From assembly GCA_009827215.1 (NCBI GenBank), contig WUAJ01000001.1, positions 1 through 46,111 of the forward strand: 46,111 nt of DNA. The letters are read 5' to 3'. The translations under genes and the position numbers were made by a program. This DNA comes from Phycisphaeraceae bacterium (GTDB lineage: Bacteria > Planctomycetota > Phycisphaerae > Phycisphaerales > UBA1924). This document shows, piece by piece, positions 7,264 to 14,783 of the stretch (the stretch's first letter is position 1; each line of letters begins with the position of its first letter). Under the pieces are notes generated by a model. It was not told where the DNA came from, ran no database searches, and saw only the letters and a program-made list of their open reading frames with translations.

Positions 7264-8778
7264 TTACCATGAATAGCGGACGGTGTAGGTCACGGTCTCT
7301 TCTTCATCGACATCCAGCGACACCGGGATGTGCATCGTGCGCGCATCGAGCATGTCGTAGTTGTGCGAGTGCTTCTGGATGTCTGCGTTGGTCCAGCGGT
7401 AGAGGCGTTCTTGCACCACCACATCGACCGGCTCGTCCTTGCGATTGCGGAGCTTGACCTCGATGGTCTCGACGATCCAGCGTTTCCCACGCTCGAACGA
7501 GACCTGTCGGCGTTCTCCCACGACATCAAAAGCGTTGCCGAGCTTGATCATGATCTCCTCTTCGCGCGGAGTATGGTCGATGACGTGCTCTCCGATGAAC
7601 TCGAATGCGCCGTCCGCTTGGTCTTTCTGATTGACGCGCATGCGCCCCGATGGCATCGGGATCCCGAGCCCGTTGTCCTCGGAGTTCTCGAACTTGAGGT
7701 AGACCTCGACCTTCGAGTTGGATTGGACACCCCAGTTCTGGTCCATCATCGCGGAGTTCCCAAACCACTGTGCTTGCGCCGTCCCGTCGTAGAGCAACAC
7801 CTTCTCAGCCGGGACATCGTTGACGGCTTCGAACAGCTCGATCTGCTTGGTTGAACGATCCGGAATCGTGGTGGGTCGTCCGAGCGTGTAGAGGTGGTAC
7901 TCGAAGAATGATTTCTCCTCGAATCCCGCGGCTCCTGAGTCCTCCATTGCGTTCGCTCGCATGTAGGTCTCGACCTGTCTGAACTGATTCTTCGGCTGAG
8001 CTCGATTCACATCGCCCGCGACCAGTTTCAGTTTCGCGTTCTCGTAGGTCCCTCCCGATTGATTCAGGATCGAGACCCACGCGCCGACATCGACAGTTCC
8101 TGAGTTCGCATCGTCGCCGGGCGTGAAGATGAGGTTGTAATCCGCCCACCAGGTGATCCCGGTGGTCTGGTACGACACGCGTGTGTCATGCTCACCACCA
8201 GTCGCGGCGTTCACCTGCCACATCAGGGTTGGTTTGGTGACCAGCGATTCATCGAGCGATGGGAAGACCACTCCCGCGTACCCCTGCTGGAACTGCACGC
8301 GTCCGTCGTCTCCCTGGAGCAGCATGCCTCCGCCTGCTGTGGACATGAGGGTCATCTCTTGTCCGCCATAGATGATTTTCTGATCGATGTAGCGTTCGAG
8401 CATGCGATCCATCGAGAGCAGATCGAAGCGGTAGTCCTGCTCAAGCACGCTCGTCCCATCTGGATCAGTCAGCGAAGAGAACTGGACCGTCGTCGGATCG
8501 AGCAGCGCCGCGACATCGGTAAAGCTCAGCACGCTGAGTCCTTGATCGATGTCGAGCGTCCGATCCTGACGGATGACCGCGTATCCAGGGATCTGGTTGT
8601 ATCGGTTGTAGCCGTAGCCGTAGGACTGTCCCGGGACTGGTCGGTACCACTCCGCCGGGACCGCGCCAGGGGTCGCGGTGGAGTAGATCGTCAGTGCGGT
8701 GTCATCGGCGAGCGTGGTCTGGAGGATCGCGGTCGATGCGAGCAGTCCGGCGATGTGTGCGATTCGTGTGTTCATCAT
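7264..8778 (-). CDS. Secreted DUF4139 domain protein
   Basis: A 504-residue exported protein with a Sec signal peptide (about residues 1-24, ending near TTLADD). The central and C-terminal parts match the DUF4139 pattern: a beta-rich region with VSYQTTGITWWADYN, an ENAKLKLVAGDVNR segment, a long stretch on deformation of loops, and the ending TVTYTVRYSW. The function of this family is not established. There are no catalytic motifs or transmembrane helices, so it is probably periplasmic or surface-located. It lies between the VWA protein (48-nt gap) and the response regulator (28-nt gap). GAAAGG precedes the ATG pair. I infer a role in envelope sensing or assembly because it shares an operon with a two-component system. 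Confidence 0.82.
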   Translation of the reverse strand: MMNTRIAHIAGLLASTAILQTTLADDTALTIYSTATPGAVPAEWYRPVPGQSYGYGYNRYNQIPGYAVIRQDRTLDIDQGLSVLSFTDVAALLDPTTVQFSSLTDPDGTSVLEQDYRFDLLSMDRMLERYIDQKIIYGGQEMTLMSTAGGGMLLQGDDGRVQFQQGYAGVVFPSLDESLVTKPTLMWQVNAATGGEHDTRVSYQTTGITWWADYNLIFTPGDDANSGTVDVGAWVSILNQSGGTYENAKLKLVAGDVNRAQPKNQFRQVETYMRANAMEDSGAAGFEEKSFFEYHLYTLGRPTTIPDRSTKQIELFEAVNDVPAEKVLLYDGTAQAQWFGNSAMMDQNWGVQSNSKVEVYLKFENSEDNGLGIPMPSGRMRVNQKDQADGAFEFIGEHVIDHTPREEEIMIKLGNAFDVVGERRQVSFERGKRWIVETIEVKLRNRKDEPVDVVVQERLYRWTNADIQKHSHNYDMLDARTMHIPVSLDVDEEETVTYTVRYSW

Positions 8779-8826
8779 GGGCCTTTCGTGGATAATGGCT
8801 TCTCTGTGATCATATACGTATTGGAA

Positions 8827-10050
8827 TCAATCCTCGGACAAGCCGACTTTGTCTTCTTTCGAATCTTCTGTGCCGCTCGTGATCGTGAGCCCGATCGATT
8901 CGCCTTGTTTCTGGAGGGTGATGAGCACCTGCATGTCGAAACTGTCGCCCTTCATCGAGGCGCGGGCCTTGTCCTGATGGTCTCGGCGCAGCTTCGCGAG
9001 TTCCGCGAGTCTGGATTCAATCTTCACACGCTGCTCGTTGTTCTCCGCGATCAGCTTCTTGAGCTCGTCTGTGGTTTTAGACTGGTACTCCTCAGGGAGC
9101 TCGTCCTTCTCCACATCCTCGAGCGCGACGCGTCCATCGACGACATCATCGACGAGTTCTTTGACGCCGTAGAGATTCGATCGTCCCGCCGCGGTCTGGT
9201 TGTAGATCGCGCGATCCGCGGACGCTTCAGGGGCGGCGCTCGATGAAATCTTGATGGCGCGATCACGCTTGGATTCTTGATACAGAACCTCGTCGCGCGA
9301 GCCGTAGTCGATCATGAGCGATGTGAGCTGCTGGTCCAGCTCTGTGATCTCCTGATCGTATGGAGTCGTGATCCGCTGCACACCTGAGTCCTGATCGATC
9401 GCGGCGTATTGCCCGTTGGTCAGTCCCGCGATCTTCGTCCAGTGGTCTTTGGTGCCGTGGAGATTCCCGCACTGGATTGTGTTGACGATGATCCCCTTCT
9501 CTGCCGCAAGCTTGCACGACGCTTGGTACTTCACATCGTCGTCGTACCCCATCTGAGGCGGCGCATCACCCACAAGGAACACGATCTTCAGTGTGCTCGG
9601 ATCATCCGACCAATCGAACCGTTCCACGGCTTCAAACAGCGCCTCGTTCACGCTCTCGGGAGTGTCTCCGCCGCCCCCCGCTTCGAATCCCATCAGTGTT
9701 TCGTACACCGTGTCCAGATCATCCGTCATCGTGGTCTTGGTAGTCACATACTGATCCCCGCGATCGCGATACCCGACGAGTCCCATCCGGATCTCCGGAG
9801 CGGGCTGTGCTTGCGAGATCGTTGATGCGATGGACCAGATCTTTTGTTTCGCGCCTTCGATCAAGCCGCTCATCGAGCCGGTGGTGTCTAGGACGAAAAC
9901 GACCTCGACTTTCTTCTGTTGCTGTTGCGAAACACCCTTGCAACGGACAACAGTGCTTCCTGATGGTCTCGGTGTTCGATCCATCGCGGCGTGTGAGAGT
10001 CCCGCGGCTAGTGCGAGCGTGAGTGCGAGTGCTGTATGAGTGCGTTTCAT
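8827..10050 (-). CDS. Secreted von Willebrand factor type A domain protein
   Basis: A 407-residue exported protein. The start at 10050 has AAGGAG upstream and opens directly into a signal peptide (MKRTHTALALTLALAAGLSHA). A longer in-frame form from a GTG at 10101 lacks support. The VWA domain follows, with the metal-ion-dependent adhesion site DTTGSMS near the N-terminus and a TPESVNEALFEAVE segment. After the VWA domain comes a charged helical region (ELKKLIAENNEQRVKIESRL) that probably forms a coiled coil. No membrane anchor is visible. VWA domains bind protein ligands through a divalent cation. It is the first gene of the operon with DUF4139 and the two-component system, so it may be a ligand or effector of that system. 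Confidence 0.85.
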   Translation of the reverse strand: MKRTHTALALTLALAAGLSHAAMDRTPRPSGSTVVRCKGVSQQQQKKVEVVFVLDTTGSMSGLIEGAKQKIWSIASTISQAQPAPEIRMGLVGYRDRGDQYVTTKTTMTDDLDTVYETLMGFEAGGGGDTPESVNEALFEAVERFDWSDDPSTLKIVFLVGDAPPQMGYDDDVKYQASCKLAAEKGIIVNTIQCGNLHGTKDHWTKIAGLTNGQYAAIDQDSGVQRITTPYDQEITELDQQLTSLMIDYGSRDEVLYQESKRDRAIKISSSAAPEASADRAIYNQTAAGRSNLYGVKELVDDVVDGRVALEDVEKDELPEEYQSKTTDELKKLIAENNEQRVKIESRLAELAKLRRDHQDKARASMKGDSFDMQVLITLQKQGESIGLTITSGTEDSKEDKVGLSED

Positions 10051-10106
10051 CGAATGGTCTCCTTGCGTTGGGGGTGACGGCGTTGTTGCCAACCGTCCCA
10101 CGTCAA

Positions 10107-10112
10107 TAGATA
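10107..10112 (-). promoter_or_regulatory. Candidate -10 for the VWA-DUF4139-TCS operon
   Basis: TATCTA on the minus strand (10107-10112) would start transcription near 10100 and give a leader of about 50 nt that contains AAGGAG before ATG 10050. There is no -35; the closest GTGAC repeat occupies about -35 to -39, as in an activator-dependent promoter. Confidence 0.4.
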
Positions 10113-10134
10113 CCGTTCGATTGCGTCTTGTATC

Positions 10135-10199
10135 GTCACAACTGTGTCACACAATCACAGTGTCACACGCGCGTCACAAAGATGTCACAACAGTGTCAC
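10135..10199 (-). promoter_or_regulatory. Phased array of GTGAC repeats (operator-like)
   Basis: Read on the minus strand, GTGAC begins at 10199, 10188, 10177, 10166, 10150 and 10139, with a variant GTGAT at 10158. The spacings are 11, 11, 11, 8, 8 and 11 bp, so most copies lie on the same face of the helix. Iterated direct repeats about 11 bp apart are the form of binding site used by PhoB/OmpR-type regulators. The array sits between the MFS gene and the VWA operon and covers roughly -35 to -100 of the candidate operon promoter. Binding by the regulator at 6525-7235 is an inference. Confidence 0.6.
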
Positions 10200-10231
10200 G
10201 GCGATGTGCGTTCAACAATCAGAATCAGTGA

Positions 10232-11620
10232 TTACTCTGAGCTGCGAACGATTAAACCATGCGGCAAGAAAATTGCAACAATCCCTGAGATCGACAGCAA
10301 GACCGCTGTGACTGTGAACGCGGCGTCGAGACCGAACCCATCCATCACGCGCTGTGCGGATGAATCTGGGAGCAGGTTCACCAGATCAATCACAAAGCTC
10401 GGCACATTGGGTTTCGCGTTGAGTCCGTTCTGCACGACCTCCGCACCCATCGGTCCGAGGAACGAGAGCATCCACGCGCCGCCGAGCATTAATCCAGACA
10501 CCAAACTGGTTCGGTGCGGGAGCAATCGCTGCGAGAGCGACAGACTCACCGGGATCGCGGCTCCGAATCCGATCCCGGACAACACCGCTGCACCCATCAC
10601 CATCCATCGACTGATGCTTGGATCTATTGCAGATAGTTGAGGGATCATCGCGATGCTGATCGCCCCGAGCATCGGGAGGATGATGAAGACCGCTTTCTCG
10701 AATCGCGCCGCGAGGATGAATCCGAGCGTGATGCCTCCGCCTCCCATCCCGACCTGCATGGATGCTTGGAGCGTGCCGTTGATCTGCGATGCTTCGATCC
10801 CGAGTTGTTCGGTGAGCTCAACAGCGTTGTGCTTGCTGAGCACGAAGCGTGATGCCCACTCGGTGAACAGATACACCAGCGCCATGTTGGTTGTAAACCT
10901 GAGCACGTTGCTCGCGTAGAGCACCCACACCCCGATCCATCGTTGTCGACGCTCGTGCGCATCCCATCCGACCTGATGCTCGTGCGCGCCGTGATGACGG
11001 TGTCCGGCTTTATGGATCGCAATCGATAGAAACAATGCCGCGAGCAGACCAATCGGGATGAACCAGCGGATCGCGAGCAAGCCCTGCTTTGAGGCCTCTG
11101 TGTTGAGTTTCTCCGGAGTCATCCAGTCCACATACATCGGAGTGAACACATTGCCCACGATCCCCCCCACCATTCCCGCGAGGAAGAAGAGCGCGACATA
11201 CTTCGATCGCTTCGCGCCCCCGAGCTGTCCGACCGTCGCGGCGGCGGGAGGATGGAACGCGCCGACCCCCATCGCGCCGATGCTGTAAAGGATCGCGAGC
11301 TCGGTAAAATCCCGTGCCATCCCGAGATTCCCGATGCACAGCACCGCGATCACAAACCCCGCCGTCCCGAACGCTCGCGAGTCGTAGCGATCGCTCGCCC
11401 ACGCGACGACTGGTTGGATGACTCCGGAGCACACCGATCCCAGCGCCAGCAGGAGCGCCTTCTGCTCCGGACGGATCTCCAGCAGCACCGCGAGCATCGG
11501 GAGCAGCGCGATCCCGATAAACGAGAAGACATCAACGATAAAGTGCGCGCCGATGGTTACCGCGGCGCGGAGAGGCGCTCTGGTCGCGCCCTCTTTGATC
11601 TGCTGCTCGTCTGTACTCAT
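10232..11620 (-). CDS. MFS transporter, fosmidomycin-resistance (Fsr)-like
   Basis: A 462-residue major facilitator with about 12 hydrophobic segments. The segment GAMGVGAFHPPAAATVG is typical of the Fsr (fosmidomycin resistance) branch, where an FHP motif stands in helix 4-5. A His-rich cytosolic loop (KAGHRHHGAHEHQ) links the two halves and could bind metal. The substrate is unknown; the family exports small hydrophilic compounds. It starts 5 nt after the ggt stop. The 7 nt before the ATG follow TAGACT and contain no Shine-Dalgarno, so it probably has its own leaderless transcript in addition to read-through from ggt. Confidence 0.82.
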   Translation of the reverse strand: MSTDEQQIKEGATRAPLRAAVTIGAHFIVDVFSFIGIALLPMLAVLLEIRPEQKALLLALGSVCSGVIQPVVAWASDRYDSRAFGTAGFVIAVLCIGNLGMARDFTELAILYSIGAMGVGAFHPPAAATVGQLGGAKRSKYVALFFLAGMVGGIVGNVFTPMYVDWMTPEKLNTEASKQGLLAIRWFIPIGLLAALFLSIAIHKAGHRHHGAHEHQVGWDAHERRQRWIGVWVLYASNVLRFTTNMALVYLFTEWASRFVLSKHNAVELTEQLGIEASQINGTLQASMQVGMGGGGITLGFILAARFEKAVFIILPMLGAISIAMIPQLSAIDPSISRWMVMGAAVLSGIGFGAAIPVSLSLSQRLLPHRTSLVSGLMLGGAWMLSFLGPMGAEVVQNGLNAKPNVPSFVIDLVNLLPDSSAQRVMDGFGLDAAFTVTAVLLSISGIVAIFLPHGLIVRSSE

Positions 11621-11625
11621 GGCGA

Positions 11626-13401
11626 TCAGTCTATCCCGCTCGGACGACCACCCTTGCGTGGATCGCTCGCGGCTTGCCAGCCCTCACCATCACGCACGAT
11701 AATCTGGACATTGCCCACGACCGCGTCCTCACTACCGATGATCTGACCATACCCCCGCAACGGCGTTTTGAACACATTGAGTACAATAGTGTTGAACCCC
11801 GTCTCGAACTGTGTTTGATCAGGGAGCCATTGGTTGTGCAAGCGTGGACGGGATACCGCTTCACCGGCATTCATCCCGCCCATCACATTCAACAAGACTT
11901 GCATTGTCCCTGTGATGATCCGAGGTCCGCCGGACGCTCCGGCTATCGCGAAGACTTTGCCCTCTTCATCGAGCACAATCGTTGGTGACATGCTTGAAAG
12001 CGGGCGTTTGCCCTTCTCAGGGATATTCTGTTCGGACTGGACCAAGCCGAACGCGTTGCCTTTGCCGACTTTGCGTGGGTTGGTAAAGTCGTCCATCTCA
12101 TTGTTGAGACAGAACCCGAACTCCTTAACTCCGACTAGCGATCCAAACTCGAGATTGATTGTTTCGGTCATCGCAACCGCGCCACCGAACTGGTCGATCA
12201 CACTGACATGGCTCGTCCCGCCATCATCTTCGATCGGCGCAGATAGATCATCGTTGAGCTTTGTACCGTAGAAGTCTGGGCTTTGCCCGTGCAGATTCAG
12301 CTTCGACGCGAGATCTTGGATGTTGTCTTCATCAAGAAGCTGTTCAATCGGTACCTCAGTGAACATCGGATCCGCGAGGTAACGCGATCGATCTGCGAAC
12401 GCGTGCTTGAGTGATTCAATCAGCATCGCAACGCTGTCGGCATCCCGCTTAGCGCTTTGGAAGTTGTACCCCATTGCTTCCATAATCTCCAACGCTTCGA
12501 ACATCGTGACTCCCCCGCTGGATGGGGGAGGCATCCCGATTAGTCGCTTGCCGTTGATTACTGTCTCGATCGGTTTCATCTCGATCGGTTCGTATCCCGC
12601 GAGATCCTCGAGCGTAATTGGGATCGGAGTGCGTTTGGTGATCGGCTCAACCGTCAGCGTGTCCACGATTGCTTGACCGATCGCGCCCGTAGTAAATGCT
12701 TCCAAGCCGTGTTGTGCGATTAGTTCCAATGCTCGCGCGTGCTCTGGATTTCGGATCCGATCGCCGAGCTTCACCTGTCCCCAAAGCGTGAACTTCTTCC
12801 AAGGCATTCCCATCTCTGAGTCACGCAGCGCCGGGTTCTTGTGATAACGCTCGATGATTCCCTCAGCAGCATTCATGTAATGCTCATCAACGACGAACCC
12901 CTCCATCGCCGCGTCGATTGCGGGTTGCAAAACCGTCGCACGATCAAGCGTCCCGTACTCCTCTAATGCGTGGAGCAATCCAGCGACCGTCCCTGGGACC
13001 GCGACCGCGTAGCGTCCGTTCTTCATCGAATATCCGGATCGGTACCGACCCGCGTCCGCTGGAGAAGTCTCGCGATAGTTAATGGTCGTCAGCACACGCC
13101 CGTGCGTGGGATCGTTGGGGAGGTAGATGACCATGAACCCCCCACCTCCGATCCCGCACGAATAGGGACGCACCACAGAGAGTGCAAACGAAGCGGCGAC
13201 CGCGGCGTCCACCGCATTCCCGCCTTGTGCGAGCATCTGAGCGCCAGCCGCAGAAGCATCCGGATGATCCGCGGCAACCGCGGCTTTCGCGAATGTATCA
13301 AAGAACAGGTCCGCATCACGAACCGGAGCACTGGCGCACGCACTGCTGCAGAGCACACAGACTAGGACAAGAGCGCCTCGAAGCAAGATGATTGTATTCA
13401 T
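11626..13401 (-). CDS. ggt: Gamma-glutamyltransferase / glutathione hydrolase
   Basis: A 591-residue Ntn hydrolase that cleaves gamma-glutamyl bonds outside the cytoplasm. The N-terminal hydrophobic segment ends in SSACAS, compatible with a lipoprotein signal. DAAVAASFALSVVRP and GIGGGGFMV are typical of the large subunit. The autocleavage site and nucleophile Thr lie in DDGGTSHVSVIDQFGG, followed by the small-subunit motifs PLSSMSPTIVLDE and AGASGGPRI. All key motifs are present, so self-processing is expected. It lies 28 nt after the AstE/AspA-like gene. A -10-like TATAGT 6 nt before the ATG suggests a leaderless start. With the neighbouring ligase-like and amidohydrolase-like genes it points to gamma-glutamyl compound turnover. 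Confidence 0.92.
   Translation of the reverse strand: MNTIILLRGALVLVCVLCSSACASAPVRDADLFFDTFAKAAVAADHPDASAAGAQMLAQGGNAVDAAVAASFALSVVRPYSCGIGGGGFMVIYLPNDPTHGRVLTTINYRETSPADAGRYRSGYSMKNGRYAVAVPGTVAGLLHALEEYGTLDRATVLQPAIDAAMEGFVVDEHYMNAAEGIIERYHKNPALRDSEMGMPWKKFTLWGQVKLGDRIRNPEHARALELIAQHGLEAFTTGAIGQAIVDTLTVEPITKRTPIPITLEDLAGYEPIEMKPIETVINGKRLIGMPPPSSGGVTMFEALEIMEAMGYNFQSAKRDADSVAMLIESLKHAFADRSRYLADPMFTEVPIEQLLDEDNIQDLASKLNLHGQSPDFYGTKLNDDLSAPIEDDGGTSHVSVIDQFGGAVAMTETINLEFGSLVGVKEFGFCLNNEMDDFTNPRKVGKGNAFGLVQSEQNIPEKGKRPLSSMSPTIVLDEEGKVFAIAGASGGPRIITGTMQVLLNVMGGMNAGEAVSRPRLHNQWLPDQTQFETGFNTIVLNVFKTPLRGYGQIIGSEDAVVGNVQIIVRDGEGWQAASDPRKGGRPSGID
11628..11633 (-). promoter_or_regulatory. Leaderless-type -10 for MFS gene, overlapping ggt end
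   Basis: TAGACT on the minus strand shares its last base with the TGA stop of ggt, and the MFS ATG (11620) follows 7 nt later. No -35 or Shine-Dalgarno is seen. Confidence 0.4.
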
Positions 13402-13407
13402 GTGTCA

Positions 13408-13413
13408 ACTATA
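13408..13413 (-). promoter_or_regulatory. Leaderless-type -10 for ggt
   Basis: TATAGT on the minus strand is followed by 6 nt (TGACAC) and the ATG at 13401. There is no ribosome binding site. Confidence 0.45.
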
Positions 13414-13429
13414 CGCGGCACAGATCCAA

Positions 13430-14734
13430 TTACCGATCGAGCTTGCGCCTTCGGACGATCCAGAAGCGATGATCCTCCGGATCAGGTCCCTTGCCGTCCT
13501 TGCCTCGTATGGGACCTCGGAACAGTGCTTTAAAAAATGCCTTCGTGCCGTTGACGACACGCATGATCCCTGTGCCACCCTCTCGTCCATCATGACGCTC
13601 GAGTCGATACCCAAACAGATGGAACACCTGCCTACGGAGCACGCACGCGAGATCCGCATCCACAAGCAGCGAAGAATCTTCACTGTGATACACCCCCGGC
13701 ATGATCCCAATCAGCTTGTGGACCCACCCCACACTACGGAGCCATGCTGAGAGATTCACCCAACCGCTGCTGACCCTGCGAACGATGAAGAACCCGTCAT
13801 CATTGATCCGCTTGTGTGTTTGCATGTTTGGAAGAAAGATCCGCCCGTGAATCGGGGAGTACACAGGTTTCCCAGCTTGCATCGCGATCTTCGTCTTTCG
13901 AGCGTGTACAGGAGTCCCCGCCTCGACGCCGGCACAGATCCTGAAGTCTTCGCTAGTGATCGGTTCACGATGGCGCACATCGTACACCACATGACCACGA
14001 TCCTGGGACTTCGATCGCATGTACGCGAAGTGGTCCTTTGGATGTCTTGAGAGTTCCACAACACCCGCCGTATCCAGCGCGATCCAGATCGCGGCTTCGT
14101 GCACATCGATCGACGCGGGATCATCGTGCTGCCCTCCCTCGACAAGATACGAGATGCATCCGAGCCGAGCGGTGACTGCATCGATCACCAAGCCGTTGGT
14201 TTCTTCTTCGATCCCCAGATACTTCGGACAAGGCATACGCATCGCGTGCACACGCGCCGGCAGCGAATCCTCGAACGCGACTACTGGCTTTGAAGGCGCA
14301 CTCGTTGTATGCAGATCGAGCACGATCATCTGCTGACCCGCCTGCTTGCACGATGCATGGATCGATTCGAGTGATCCAAACAACTCAAACATCTGCTCAT
14401 GCTCAGCGCTTGTTGAAGCGGGTTCACTAAAATGCTCGCGCTTGCACAAACGATTGAGATCATGATCGATGTAGCGTGTCTCGGGATCCTCGTGATTCAA
14501 TGCCGCGAGGTTCCCGGCGAGCACAATGAGTCGTCCACTGATATGCGCGTAGCGATCGGAGTGGAGTTGATCGAGCACGCGTTGTCCCGCGATGAGTCCC
14601 GCGCGCTCGTTCCCATGAACCCCGCCGAGCACGACAAGGGTCGTCCCCATGCTCGCATCACCCGCTCGACCGATCTCCCGCTCTGGGTATCGCTGAACGG
14701 CTGGGCTTGATTGCTCTGTTTGGACTTCGGTCAT
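13430..14734 (-). CDS. Succinylglutamate desuccinylase/aspartoacylase family protein
   Basis: A 434-residue zinc amidohydrolase of the AstE/AspA family, carboxypeptidase-A-like fold. The zinc ligands His and Glu are in LGGVHGNERAG, followed by DHDLNRLC (substrate-binding Asn-Arg) and the third zinc ligand in IVLDLHTTSA. The catalytic Glu is probably that in SYLVEGGQHDD. The C-terminal 100 residues are an extension not needed for the family fold. I place the start at ATG 14734. In-frame GTG codons a few residues upstream and a TTG at 14773 are alternatives, and no clear Shine-Dalgarno decides. It follows the GCS2-CBS gene by 49 nt. The amide it hydrolyses is unknown; context suggests a glutamyl-type amide. 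Confidence 0.83.
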   Translation of the reverse strand: MTEVQTEQSSPAVQRYPEREIGRAGDASMGTTLVVLGGVHGNERAGLIAGQRVLDQLHSDRYAHISGRLIVLAGNLAALNHEDPETRYIDHDLNRLCKREHFSEPASTSAEHEQMFELFGSLESIHASCKQAGQQMIVLDLHTTSAPSKPVVAFEDSLPARVHAMRMPCPKYLGIEEETNGLVIDAVTARLGCISYLVEGGQHDDPASIDVHEAAIWIALDTAGVVELSRHPKDHFAYMRSKSQDRGHVVYDVRHREPITSEDFRICAGVEAGTPVHARKTKIAMQAGKPVYSPIHGRIFLPNMQTHKRINDDGFFIVRRVSSGWVNLSAWLRSVGWVHKLIGIMPGVYHSEDSSLLVDADLACVLRRQVFHLFGYRLERHDGREGGTGIMRVVNGTKAFFKALFRGPIRGKDGKGPDPEDHRFWIVRRRKLDR

Positions 14735-14783
14735 CGGCACGCACACACTCCGCGGGACTGAGCCAGTACTCAAAATTCAAGGC

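Noticed and set aside
8188..9246. Open frame of 352 codons on the plus strand, antisense to the DUF4139 and VWA genes
   Set aside because: It runs across the boundary of two well-supported minus-strand genes, has no recognisable motif, and has an Arg/Asp/His-rich composition typical of antisense frames in this codon usage.
10135..10199. Possible CRISPR-like array
   Set aside because: The repeated unit is only 5-8 bp with 3-11 bp between copies and no cas genes; it fits a transcription factor array instead.
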